In this document: positions 24,781-32,678 of the stretch, piece by piece
Numbering within the stretch: position 1 is the stretch's first letter
Layout of the letters: the number at the start of each line of letters is the position of its first letter
From: Actinomadura violacea
GTDB taxonomy: Bacteria; Actinomycetota; Actinomycetes; Streptosporangiales; Streptosporangiaceae
Assembly: GCF_017573465.1 (NCBI RefSeq)
Contig: NZ_JAGEPF010000020.1
Coordinates: forward strand, 124,001-188,000
Reading direction: 5' to 3'
DNA length: 64,000 nt
The notes under the pieces: generated by a model
The model's database searches: none
Seen by the model: only the letters and a program-made list of their open reading frames with translations
What the model was told of the DNA's origin: nothing
Made by a program: the position numbers and the translations under genes

Positions 24781-26163
24781 ATGCTCACCGTCCACTCGCC
24801 CATCACGGGGAGCACCCTCGCCGAGCTGCCGGAGACCTCGCCGGACGACCTCGACGCGATGTTCGCCGCGGCCCGCGCCGCGCAGCGGGAATGGGCGCGC
24901 ACCCCCGCGCCGGAGCGAGGCCGGATCCTCGTCGAGGCGGGCCGCCTGTTCGCCGCCGACGCCGACGAGCTCACCGAGCTGGAGACCGACAACACCGGCA
25001 AGCTCCCGTCGATCACCCGCAACGAGGTGCGGCGCAGCGCGTCCGCGCTCGCCTACTACGGCGGCTGGGCCGACAAGGCCACCGGCACGACCGTCCCCGT
25101 CTCCGGCGACCTGCTCGCCTACACGGTCCGCGAGCCGCACGGCGTCGTCCTCGGCATCACGCCGTGGAACGTCGGCCTCCGCATGGCCGCGAAGAAGGCC
25201 GCGCAGGCCATCGCGTTCGGCAACGCCTGCATCCTCAAACCGGCCCCCGAGACGCCCCTCACCACTCTCCGGCTCCTGGACGCGCTGCACGCCGCGGGCG
25301 TCCCGGAGGGCGTCGTGCAGATCGCGCTCGGCGGCGCCGACCTGGGCAAGGCGCTGGTCGCGCACCCCGGCACCGACCTGATCAGCTTCACCGGCAGCAC
25401 CCTGAACGGCCGCCGCATCGCGGCCGCCGCCGGCGAGCGGCTGACCCCCGTCGTGCTGGAGCTCGGCGGCAAGTCGCCGCAGCTCGTCTTCGCCGACGCC
25501 GACCTGGACCGGGCCGTCGACGGCGTCGTCGGGGGCCTCTACACGACCACGGGGCAGATGTGCGTCGCCGGGTCGCGGCTCTACGTCCAGCAGGACGTCT
25601 ACGGCGCCTTCGTCGAACGGCTCGCGGAGCGCGTCGCGGCCATCCGGGTCGGCGACCCGCGCGAGCCCGGCACCGTCCTCGGCCCGCAGATCACCGCCGT
25701 CCAGCGGGACAAGACCCTCGCCGCCATCGACCGGGCCCGCGCCGACGGCACCCGCCTGCTGGCCGAGGCGCCCCTCCCGGACGACCCGCGCCTCGCCGGC
25801 GGCTACTACACCCCGCCCACCCTGTTCGACGGCGCCGACCCGGATTCGGACCTCATGCGCGAGGAGGTGTTCGGGCCCGTCCTCGCCGCCGCGCCGTTCA
25901 CCGACGAGGCCGACGCGCTCGCCAAGGCGCACGACACCCGCTACGGCCTCGCCGCCGGGGTGTGGACGCGGGACGGAGCCCGCGCCCACCGCCTCGCCCG
26001 TGACCTGCGCGCGGGCGTCGTCTGGCTGAACACCTACCGCGTCCTCAGCGACCAGGTCCCGTTCGGCGGCAACGGCGACTCCGGCTTCGGCCGCGAGAAC
26101 GGCGACGAGGCCCACCGCACCTACACCCGGGTGAAGGCGGTGGTGGCCGACCTGACCGCCTGA
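24781..26163 (+). CDS. Aldehyde dehydrogenase family protein
   Basis: A 460-residue NAD(P)-dependent aldehyde dehydrogenase. Key residues are GITPWN (cofactor/substrate loop), SFTGST, catalytic base Glu227 in LELGGKSP, and nucleophile Cys261 in GQMCVAGSR, with EEVFGPV near residue 360. It is slightly shorter than the usual 480-490. It ends the importer/ligase operon. Confidence 0.9.
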   Translation: MLTVHSPITGSTLAELPETSPDDLDAMFAAARAAQREWARTPAPERGRILVEAGRLFAADADELTELETDNTGKLPSITRNEVRRSASALAYYGGWADKATGTTVPVSGDLLAYTVREPHGVVLGITPWNVGLRMAAKKAAQAIAFGNACILKPAPETPLTTLRLLDALHAAGVPEGVVQIALGGADLGKALVAHPGTDLISFTGSTLNGRRIAAAAGERLTPVVLELGGKSPQLVFADADLDRAVDGVVGGLYTTTGQMCVAGSRLYVQQDVYGAFVERLAERVAAIRVGDPREPGTVLGPQITAVQRDKTLAAIDRARADGTRLLAEAPLPDDPRLAGGYYTPPTLFDGADPDSDLMREEVFGPVLAAAPFTDEADALAKAHDTRYGLAAGVWTRDGARAHRLARDLRAGVVWLNTYRVLSDQVPFGGNGDSGFGRENGDEAHRTYTRVKAVVADLTA

Positions 26164-26201
26164 GCCCGTGACCACCCCGCCGTCTCTGCGCCCCGCCTGG
26201 G

Positions 26202-26373
26202 TCAGGGACGGCGGGCGGTGACGATCCAGGCGCGGGAGTCGAAGCGGACGCCGTCGTCGCTCAAATGCGCCGCGAGCGTCTCGCGCAGCCGCTCAACCGC
26301 GCGTGCCGCGGCGCCGGGTCCTCGCCGTGCCGCCGCAGTTCGGCGTCGTAGCCGCCGGGATCGAGCCTGCGCC
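26202..26373 (-). pseudogene. C-terminal remnant of a SAM-dependent methyltransferase
   Basis: The leftward frame ending at the stop 26202-26204 reads VERLRETLAAHLSDDGVRFDSRAWIVTARRP. This resembles the conserved end of actinobacterial class I methyltransferases. Just upstream, in another frame, RRLDPGGYDAELRRHGEDPA looks like the preceding segment of the same protein, so at least one frameshift separates the two. No N-terminal SAM-binding part is present; the dehydratase gene begins where it should be. Recognition is by recalled pattern only. Confidence 0.5.
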
Positions 26374-27336
26374 TCAAGACGGGCTCCCTATCCAGCGCCG
26401 GTAGGCGTCCACGTCGGCGTTGCCGCCGCACACGATGGTGGCGACGTGGCGGCCGGCGAAGCGGTCGCGGTCTTCGAGGACCGCCGCCATGCCGAGCGCG
26501 GCCGACGGCTCGACGACCAGCCCGGCGCGCTCGAAGAGCATCCGCATGCCGGCGACGATCGACGCCTCCTCGACCAGGACGGCGTCGTCGGCGACCAGGA
26601 GCAGGTCGTCCAGCACGGCGGGGATCGGATACCGAGCGGCGACGCCGTCGGCGATGGTGTCGGCCGTGTCGGTGGTGACGACGCGCCGCCCGCGCCACGA
26701 GCGCGTCATCGCCGGCGCGCCCGCCGGCTGGACGCAGATGACCTCGACGCCCGGTGCCAGCGCCTTCACCACGTGCCCGACGCCGGTGGCGAGCGCTCCG
26801 CCGCCGAGGGCGATCAGGACGGCGTCGAACGGCGGCGCGTCCTCCACCAGTTCCAGGCCGATGGTCGCCGCGCCCTCGCAGGTCTCGATGTCCAGGCTGT
26901 CCTGGACGAGCCGGACGCCGTCGCGGCGCGCGATGGCCGCGGCGTGCTCGCGCGCCACGTCGAAGTCGCCGTCCACCAGTTCCAACCTGGCGTCCAGCGC
27001 GCGGATGCGGTCGAGCTTGGCGGCGGGCGCGGCGCGAGACGCCACGACGGTGACGTCGAGCCCGCGGCGACGGCCGGACCAGGCGAGGGCTTGGCCGAGG
27101 TTGCCCGCGCTGGCGCACACCACGGCGTCCCGGCCCTCGTCGGCGAGCAGGCTCGCGACGACCTCGGTGCCGCGGCCCTTGAAGCTGCGGACCGGGTTCG
27201 CCGTTTCGAGCTTGATGCTCACCGCGCATCCGAGCCCGGGTTCGAGCGCCTCGCAGCGGTACAGCGGACTGTCGAGGAACACCGGGTCGATCACCTTGCG
27301 GGCCGCCCGGATCCGGGCGGTGTCGAGGCGCGTCAC
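26374..27336 (-). CDS. PLP-dependent threonine/serine dehydratase-like enzyme
   Basis: A 320-residue fold-type II PLP enzyme. Lys53 (NPVRSFKGRG) should bind PLP. ASAGNLGQALAW contacts the substrate carboxylate and LIALGGGALATG is the phosphate-binding loop. There is no C-terminal ACT regulatory domain, so it matches the catabolic threonine dehydratase/serine racemase group. The GTG at 27336 is the first codon of the conserved N-terminus (TRLDTARIRAARKVID). It is divergent from the MFS gene across a gap with a strong palindrome. Confidence 0.87.
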   Translation of the reverse strand: MTRLDTARIRAARKVIDPVFLDSPLYRCEALEPGLGCAVSIKLETANPVRSFKGRGTEVVASLLADEGRDAVVCASAGNLGQALAWSGRRRGLDVTVVASRAAPAAKLDRIRALDARLELVDGDFDVAREHAAAIARRDGVRLVQDSLDIETCEGAATIGLELVEDAPPFDAVLIALGGGALATGVGHVVKALAPGVEVICVQPAGAPAMTRSWRGRRVVTTDTADTIADGVAARYPIPAVLDDLLLVADDAVLVEEASIVAGMRMLFERAGLVVEPSAALGMAAVLEDRDRFAGRHVATIVCGGNADVDAYRRWIGSPS

Positions 27337-27449
27337 GGCAAAGCAGCGTAGTACCGGAGGCTGGGGAGCGCCCCTACGAGAACCGGCCGGAGACGGGCCC
27401 GGTTTCCTGTGGATAACGACAGAACGTGAACGGGCGGCTGGTGAACCGC

Positions 27450-27474
27450 AATCTGGATATGTAACATCCAGATT
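27450..27474. promoter_or_regulatory. Nine-bp-arm palindrome between dehydratase and MFS genes
   Basis: AATCTGGAT (27450-27458) and ATCCAGATT (27466-27474) are perfect inverted copies around a 7-bp spacer, in the most AT-rich part of the divergent gap. The gap also contains TATGTT just downstream as a possible -10. This is a good operator for a TetR/MarR-size dimer, but no regulator gene is adjacent. Confidence 0.6.
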
Positions 27475-27540
27475 TATGTTGATCATTGCCTTGCGCGGGC
27501 GCCGCGTCGCCGGAGGCCCCGGACGACCCCGGCGGGCCGG

Positions 27541-28740
27541 ATGCAGATGACGGAGACCCCGGCCGGGGCCCGCGCCTGGGCGGCGGTGCTGGCGGTGACG
27601 CTGGGGATCTTCGCCCTGATGACCTCCGAGCTGCTGCCGGTCGGCCTGCTCACTCCGGTCGGCCGCGACCTCGGTGTCGCGGACGGGACGGCCGGGTTGA
27701 TGCTGACGGTCCCGGGCCTGGTGGCGGCGGTGTCCGCGCCGCTGATCACCGTCCTGGCCGCCGGGGCGGACCGCCGGCTGCTGCTGGTCTGTCTCGTCGG
27801 CCTCGTGGCCGTGGCGAACCTGGCCTGCGCGGCGGCGACCCATTTCGCGGTGATGCTGCTGGCACGGGTGGTCATCGGCGTGGGCGTCGGCGGGTTCTGG
27901 GCCATCGCCGGGGGACTCGCCGTCCGGCTGGTGCCGCCTCGGCACGTCGGCCGCGCGACGGCAGTCGTGTTCGGCGGGGTGTCGACCGCGTCCGTCCTCG
28001 GCGTGCCGGCCGGGACGTCGATCGGAGACCTGACCGGGTGGCGCACCGGGTTCGCGGCGGTCGGCGTGCTGGGACTCCTCGCCCTGGCCGGGCTGCTCGC
28101 GCTCGTCCCCAAGCTGCCCTCGCAGGGCACGATCGGCTTCGGCGACCTGGGGCTGCTGCTGCGGGAGAACGCGGCGGTGCGGCTCGGAGTGTTGATCACC
28201 GTCCTCGTCGTCGGCGGCCACTTCACCGCCTACACCTTCGTCCGGCCCGTCCTCCACGCCGTCGGCGTCGAGGACGGCCTGGTCGGGGCGCTGCTGATGG
28301 CGTACGGCGTCGCGGGCGTGGCGGGCAACTTCGCGGCCGGAGCCCGCTCCGCCCGGCACCTGCGCACCACCCTGCTGCAGATCTGCGTCGCGATCGGCGC
28401 CGTCACGGCGGTGCTCGCACTCGCCGAACCTGGGCCCGCCGGAGGAACCGGACTCCTGATCGTCTGGGGGCTGGCCTACGGCGGCGTGTCGGTCTGCCTG
28501 CAGAACTGGATGCTCAAGGCCGCGCCCGCCACGACCGAGAGCGCGTCATCGCTGCTCGTCGCGGCCTTCAACCTGTCCATCGCGCTGGGCGCCCTCGGCG
28601 GCGGCGCGGTCGCCGACCACGCCGGCCTCTCCGGAGCCCTGGCCGTGACCGCGCTCCTGCTGCTCGCGGCGGCCGCCCTCATCGGCGTAGCCCGCACACC
28701 CCGGCTCTCGACCCCACCGACCGCCCCCGATCGCCGCTGA
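27541..28740 (+). CDS. MFS transporter, arabinose-efflux-like family
   Basis: A 399-residue 12-helix major facilitator. The first helix reads LGIFALMTSELLPVGLLTPV, the ELLPVGLL motif of the YdhP/AraJ-type efflux group, with ARVVIGVGVGGFWAIAGGLA as motif in helix 4. The ATG at 27541 has no clear ribosome site; an ATG at 27547 is equally possible. Its substrate is unknown. Divergent from the dehydratase, it could export an amino acid or amine related to that enzyme. Confidence 0.87.
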   Translation: MQMTETPAGARAWAAVLAVTLGIFALMTSELLPVGLLTPVGRDLGVADGTAGLMLTVPGLVAAVSAPLITVLAAGADRRLLLVCLVGLVAVANLACAAATHFAVMLLARVVIGVGVGGFWAIAGGLAVRLVPPRHVGRATAVVFGGVSTASVLGVPAGTSIGDLTGWRTGFAAVGVLGLLALAGLLALVPKLPSQGTIGFGDLGLLLRENAAVRLGVLITVLVVGGHFTAYTFVRPVLHAVGVEDGLVGALLMAYGVAGVAGNFAAGARSARHLRTTLLQICVAIGAVTAVLALAEPGPAGGTGLLIVWGLAYGGVSVCLQNWMLKAAPATTESASSLLVAAFNLSIALGALGGGAVADHAGLSGALAVTALLLLAAAALIGVARTPRLSTPPTAPDRR

Positions 28741-28867
28741 CGCCCGGGGCGCTACGCCTTTGCGCGGTGATGGAAAGGTCTTCCGGCATCCGCCGCGGCG
28801 ATCGATAGTCGCCCTGAACCACTGGCCCGGGCTCGTACGGAGCCCGGCGACGAACGGGGTGAGCGAA

Positions 28868-29374
28868 ATGAGCAGTGCCAGGACCATCTCCGCGGTCATG
28901 GCCACCGGGCTGGCGGGCGCCGGCCTCGTGGCCGTGGCCGCCGCGGCTCCCGCCGGCGCCGCCGCACGTCCGGCGGCCCGTCCCGCCGCGGCCGCGCGGC
29001 AGGCGCCGGCCAGGCCGGCGGCCGGGGAGAACGCGCGCAGCACCAAGTGCCGCAAGGCGTCCAGCAGCATCAGCGGCGCCAAGGCATGGGGGACGCTGTG
29101 CTGGAACCCCGACCAGATCTTCGCGAACGGATACGTCCGCGACAGCAAGGCCGACGGCAAGTACGCCGCGTTCCGGGTCCAGTTCCGCTACTGGAACCTG
29201 GTGAAGTGGCAGACGGTCACCACCTACATCCGCACCACCAAGGGCTACAAGTCGCCCAAGACGCTCAGCATCCGCAACTGGACCAACGAGTCGGGATACA
29301 AGATGAAGGACTTCTGGATGCAGGTCTGCAAGCAGGGAGGCAGCCACCGGACCTGCGACGGCCACTGGCACTGA
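28868..29374 (+). CDS. Small secreted protein of unknown function
   Basis: A 168-residue protein with a Sec signal (ISAVMATGLAGAGLVAVAAA, cleavage near AGAAA). An Ala/Pro/Arg-rich linker follows, then a compact domain with four Cys residues (TKCRKASS, TLCWNPDQ, QVCKQGG, RTCDGHW) that can form two disulfides. The domain is rich in Trp/Tyr/Lys (YWNLVKWQTVTTYIRTT). I do not recognise the family. The ATG at 28868 is chosen; a GTG nine bases upstream is possible. Confidence 0.65.
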   Translation: MSSARTISAVMATGLAGAGLVAVAAAAPAGAAARPAARPAAAARQAPARPAAGENARSTKCRKASSSISGAKAWGTLCWNPDQIFANGYVRDSKADGKYAAFRVQFRYWNLVKWQTVTTYIRTTKGYKSPKTLSIRNWTNESGYKMKDFWMQVCKQGGSHRTCDGHWH

Positions 29375-29403
29375 CGCACGACCCGGCGGACGGGGGCCCG
29401 CCG

Positions 29404-29437
29404 CCCCGGCGACCGAGCGCGATCACGGTCGCCGGGG
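29404..29437. terminator. Bidirectional hairpin between convergent genes
   Basis: Perfect 12-bp stem CCCCGGCGACCG / CGGTCGCCGGGG with a 10-nt loop lies between the secreted-protein gene (+) and the stop of the ArsR-like gene (-), overlapping the last codons of the latter. There is no T-run, as is common in actinomycetes. Confidence 0.65.
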
Positions 29438-30436
29438 CCGGCCCTCGATCAGGGACCGGCCGAGCGCGGTGACGCAGTGCCGGACGCCCTGCCCGTCCCG
29501 CTCGGTGCCGATGAGGCCGGCGTCGCGCAGCACCGAGGCGTGCCGGCTCGCGGTCGGCAGCGGCAGCTCGGTGCGCGCGGCCAGTTGCGTGGTGGTGCAG
29601 TCTCCGAGGGCCACCGCCTCCAGCACGCGCGCACGAGTCCGGCCCACCAGGGCGGCCAAGGCGCGGCCGCCGGTCCGCGCGGCGGAGGCGCGGTCGTCCT
29701 GGACGACCGAGCCGGCCCAGTCCGGACGCGGCGTCACCGGATAGGCGAGCACCGGCGGCAGCGCCGTGTCCAGCAAGGTCACCGGCTGCCCCCAGCAGAA
29801 GAACGACGGCTGGAGGACCAGGCCGCGGCCGTCCAGGACGATGTCGTGATCGGCCGGGTAGGCCAGCTCCAGGACGGGGGAGTCCCAGCGCGCCGACGGA
29901 TGGATGCCGGCGAGCACCCCGGGCCACCCGGCCTCGGCGAGCGTCTGGCGGCGCATCGCCAGGTCGCGGCCCACGCCCTTCGCGACCCGGTCCCAGTACG
30001 GGGCGAGGCACGCCGAGGTGTAGCGGCTCACCGCGTCGGCGACCCGCTCCAGCGTGCCGCGCTCGCCCCGCGCGAGCCCGCCGGCCCACGCCGGCACCGG
30101 GCTCCCGGGGTGGCGCGCCGCGAGCTCGGTCACGTCCTCGTGCAGCCGCCGCGCCGGGGTCGCCCGCAACGCCTCCATGCCGTCCTGCAGGGTGCCGGTC
30201 GCGGTCGCCGGCGTGAGGAAATCGACCGCGTATCCGCTGGACGGCACCAGATCGGTCAGCAAACGCGCATCGGCGGGAACCTGCGCCCGGACCGCGCGCC
30301 GCCAATGGCCGAACACGACCGAGCCCTGAACGCGGCGCAACCGGTACAGGCTGAGCACCGTCTCCCACATCGCATCAGGGCCCTTCGCGAGGCGGGTACG
30401 CGACAGATCCTCACCGGTGAAATGAATTCGCAGCAT
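29423..30436 (-). CDS. DUF5937/ArsR-type winged-helix regulator
   Basis: A 337-residue regulator. The N-terminal two thirds form a DUF5937-like ligand domain starting MLRIHFTGEDLSRTRLAKGP. The C-terminal ArsR winged helix (about 255-330) reads LGDCTTTQLAARTELPLPTASRHASVLRDAGLI (recognition part PTASRHASVLRDAGLI). The frame is open to 30586, but the ATG at 30436 starts at the conserved N-terminus. Its targets are not evident. Confidence 0.85.
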   Translation of the reverse strand: MLRIHFTGEDLSRTRLAKGPDAMWETVLSLYRLRRVQGSVVFGHWRRAVRAQVPADARLLTDLVPSSGYAVDFLTPATATGTLQDGMEALRATPARRLHEDVTELAARHPGSPVPAWAGGLARGERGTLERVADAVSRYTSACLAPYWDRVAKGVGRDLAMRRQTLAEAGWPGVLAGIHPSARWDSPVLELAYPADHDIVLDGRGLVLQPSFFCWGQPVTLLDTALPPVLAYPVTPRPDWAGSVVQDDRASAARTGGRALAALVGRTRARVLEAVALGDCTTTQLAARTELPLPTASRHASVLRDAGLIGTERDGQGVRHCVTALGRSLIEGRPRRP

Positions 30437-30585
30437 CGCACACCTGAATTCGAGTTCCTGGCCTGTGAGATGCCCGCCGGCCCGGAATGGGTTGCCATCC
30501 CCGGTGATCACCTTGTCCGCAAACCCGATTCCGATCCCGCCCCTATCACCTCGCGCTCGCGCATGGGCGCGTGGAGAGCGGAACA

Positions 30586-31641
30586 TTATCCGGCGGCATG
30601 CTTTTCGGTGGTGTCGCTTGCCGACGACAAGGTTTTGTTGCGGGGCGTCTTCTGCGGGGACGGGCCGAAACGGTGCCTGTACTGGGACGGAGAGAGGCCG
30701 GTCGCGCGGCGCATCACGGCGCGCAGATTCGTCGCGGTGCCGAGGCCGCTGCGGTGGGCGACCACGTCCAGGCGCGATTCGCCGCGCTCGATCAGCCGGC
30801 AGGCCAAGGTGAGCCTTTCCGCGGTCAGCCAGGCCAGCGGCGTCGTGCCGAGCTGCGCGCGGAAGCGCCGATGCAGCGTCGCCGGGCTCACCGCCGCGCG
30901 CGCCGCGAGACCGGCCACCGTCAACGGCGCGTCCAGCCGCTCCTGCGCCCAGGCCAGCACGGGCGCGAGTGACTCGTCGGGGATGTCGGGGACGGGGCGC
31001 TCCACGAACTGCCGCTGCCCGCCGTCCCGGTGCGCCGCGAACACCAGCCGCCGGCTGACCGCGTTGGCGACCTCCGCGCCGTGGTCGCGGCGGACGATGT
31101 GGAGCCCGAGGTCGAGGGCGGCGGCGCTCCCGGCGGCGGTGAGGATGTCGCCGTCGTCGACGAACAGCACGTCTTCCTCAAGCCGGACGGCGGGGAACCG
31201 GGCCCGGAACGCGTCCGCCCACTGCCAGTGCGCGGTGGCCCGGCGCCCGTCCAGCACGCCGGCCTCGGCGAGGGTGAACGCGCCGCTGCAGAAGCCGACC
31301 AGCCGCGCGCCGCGCCGGTGGGCCCGCCGGACGGCGTCGAGCACGGCCGGGCGGCGGCGCACCTCGACGTCGGGCCGGTTCGGGACGATCACGGTGTCCG
31401 CCGCGTCCACCGCGTCCAGGCCGGCGACCCCGGTCAGGGTGAAGAAGCCGTCCCGCATCAGGGTGCGCGGCTCGGACGCGCAGAGGCGGAAGTCGTACAG
31501 GTCGCGGCCGATCTCGGGCCTGCGCAGGCCGAACACCTCGGTCGCGCAGCCGAGTTCGAAGGGGTTGGAGTTCTCGTCCACGATCACCACGACACGGTGC
31601 GGGCCCGCCGCGGAACCCGCGTGAGAGGAATCTTGCGCCAT
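30586..31641 (-). CDS. GlxA-family AraC regulator with DJ-1/PfpI domain
   Basis: A 351-residue regulator. The N-terminal class I glutamine-amidotransferase-like domain (about 15-200) has Cys118 in VGFCSGAFTLAEAG at the nucleophile elbow. The C-terminal AraC HTH pair (about 235-330) reads APLTVAGLAARAAVSPATLH and LTLACRLIERGESRLDVVAH. Such proteins regulate small catabolic or stress genes. It is divergent from the cupin gene 52 bp away, its likely target. Confidence 0.9.
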   Translation of the reverse strand: MAQDSSHAGSAAGPHRVVVIVDENSNPFELGCATEVFGLRRPEIGRDLYDFRLCASEPRTLMRDGFFTLTGVAGLDAVDAADTVIVPNRPDVEVRRRPAVLDAVRRAHRRGARLVGFCSGAFTLAEAGVLDGRRATAHWQWADAFRARFPAVRLEEDVLFVDDGDILTAAGSAAALDLGLHIVRRDHGAEVANAVSRRLVFAAHRDGGQRQFVERPVPDIPDESLAPVLAWAQERLDAPLTVAGLAARAAVSPATLHRRFRAQLGTTPLAWLTAERLTLACRLIERGESRLDVVAHRSGLGTATNLRAVMRRATGLSPSQYRHRFGPSPQKTPRNKTLSSASDTTEKHAAG

Positions 31642-31693
31642 GTGCGATTCCTAGCACTTCTCTCCGCGATGCTCCACCCGCGAGGATCGGTCC

Positions 31694-32089
31694 ATGAACA
31701 ACGAACCCGTCACCCTCGCCACGGCCCTGGCCTCGTTCGACGCGCTGTGGAGCCCCCGCGTCGTGACCCACGTCAACGACTACGACGTGCGCATCGCCAA
31801 GGTCGAGGGCGAGCACGTCTGGCACGTCCACGACGACACCGACGAGTTCTTCCTCGTGCTGGACGGCGAGCTGGACATCGCCTTGCGGGAGGCCGCCGGG
31901 GAGCGCACGGTCCGGCTCGTCCGGGGGGCGGTCTTCACCGTCCCGCGCGGCACGGAGCACAAGCCGTCCTCGGCCGCGGGCGCGGCGATCCTGATGTTCG
32001 AGCCCACCGGGACGCTCACGGTCGGCGACCGCCACGACGAGATCCCGGCGCACGTCGACGCGACGACCGGCCACCCTCTCGGCGAATGA
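31694..32089 (+). CDS. Cupin-domain protein
   Basis: A 131-residue single cupin. Metal ligands are visible in HVWHVHDDTDEFFLVLDGEL (two His and Glu) and the second motif VPRGTEHKPSS (His). No distinctive enzyme signature. It is divergent from the GlxA regulator and 25 bp before the degenerate NUDIX gene. Confidence 0.85.
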   Translation: MNNEPVTLATALASFDALWSPRVVTHVNDYDVRIAKVEGEHVWHVHDDTDEFFLVLDGELDIALREAAGERTVRLVRGAVFTVPRGTEHKPSSAAGAAILMFEPTGTLTVGDRHDEIPAHVDATTGHPLGE

Positions 32090-32114
32090 CTCGCCGAGGA
32101 AAGCAGGAGCGCCC

Positions 32115-32498
32115 GTGAGCTGGCTGCCCCCTGACGAGTACGTGCGGACTCTTCCCAACGCCACCATGTACGCGGCTCTGTACTTCACCGATACCGAGGG
32201 CAATCCGCTCGCTCTGCGCTCGGCGCACGGTGTGGAGGCCTGGCAGTTTCCGGGCGGCAACGTCGAGCACGGCGACGCGGACCCGTTCGCCGTCTTCGAC
32301 GGCGGGGTGCTCACGGCCTCCGAACTCGAACGGATCGTCTTGGATCCCGCCGAGCACACGGATTGGCTGGTGCAACCGCTCAGTGCCTGGAAGGCGACGA
32401 TGAGCCCGCGCCTGTTCACCCGAATTGCGGCGCTGCAGGAAGCGCGCGATGGCGGGTCTGCGGCATTCCTTAGCGACCCGGGACCGATCCCGATGTAG
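32115..32498 (+). pseudogene. NUDIX hydrolase with the NUDIX box deleted
   Basis: A 127-residue intact frame. The N-terminal strand pattern NATMYAALYFTDTEGNPLAL and AWQFPGGNVEHG are those of a NUDIX hydrolase just before the catalytic box. However, GX5EX7REUXEEXGU does not follow. The sequence jumps at about residue 54-60 (HGDADPFAVFDGG) to what looks like the strand after the box, FDGGVLTASELERIVLDPAEHTDW. About 45-50 residues are missing in frame, including every metal-binding Glu, so it cannot be a pyrophosphohydrolase. GTG start with GCAGGAGCGCCC. Confidence 0.7.
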
Positions 32499-32678
32499 GC
32501 CACTCGCCGCGAGGGTCACGGGTCGTTCTTCCGGCGCGCAACATCGTGTCAACGGCGGCATCTTCTTGATCTTGGAATTGTAGGGTCGGCGTGCCCTTCG
32601 ACGCCTGCGGGGCAGGTGGCGGTATCCGCTTGTACCGGCGCTTTCCCGCGGCGACGCTCCCGAAGTGAGGAAGGTACG

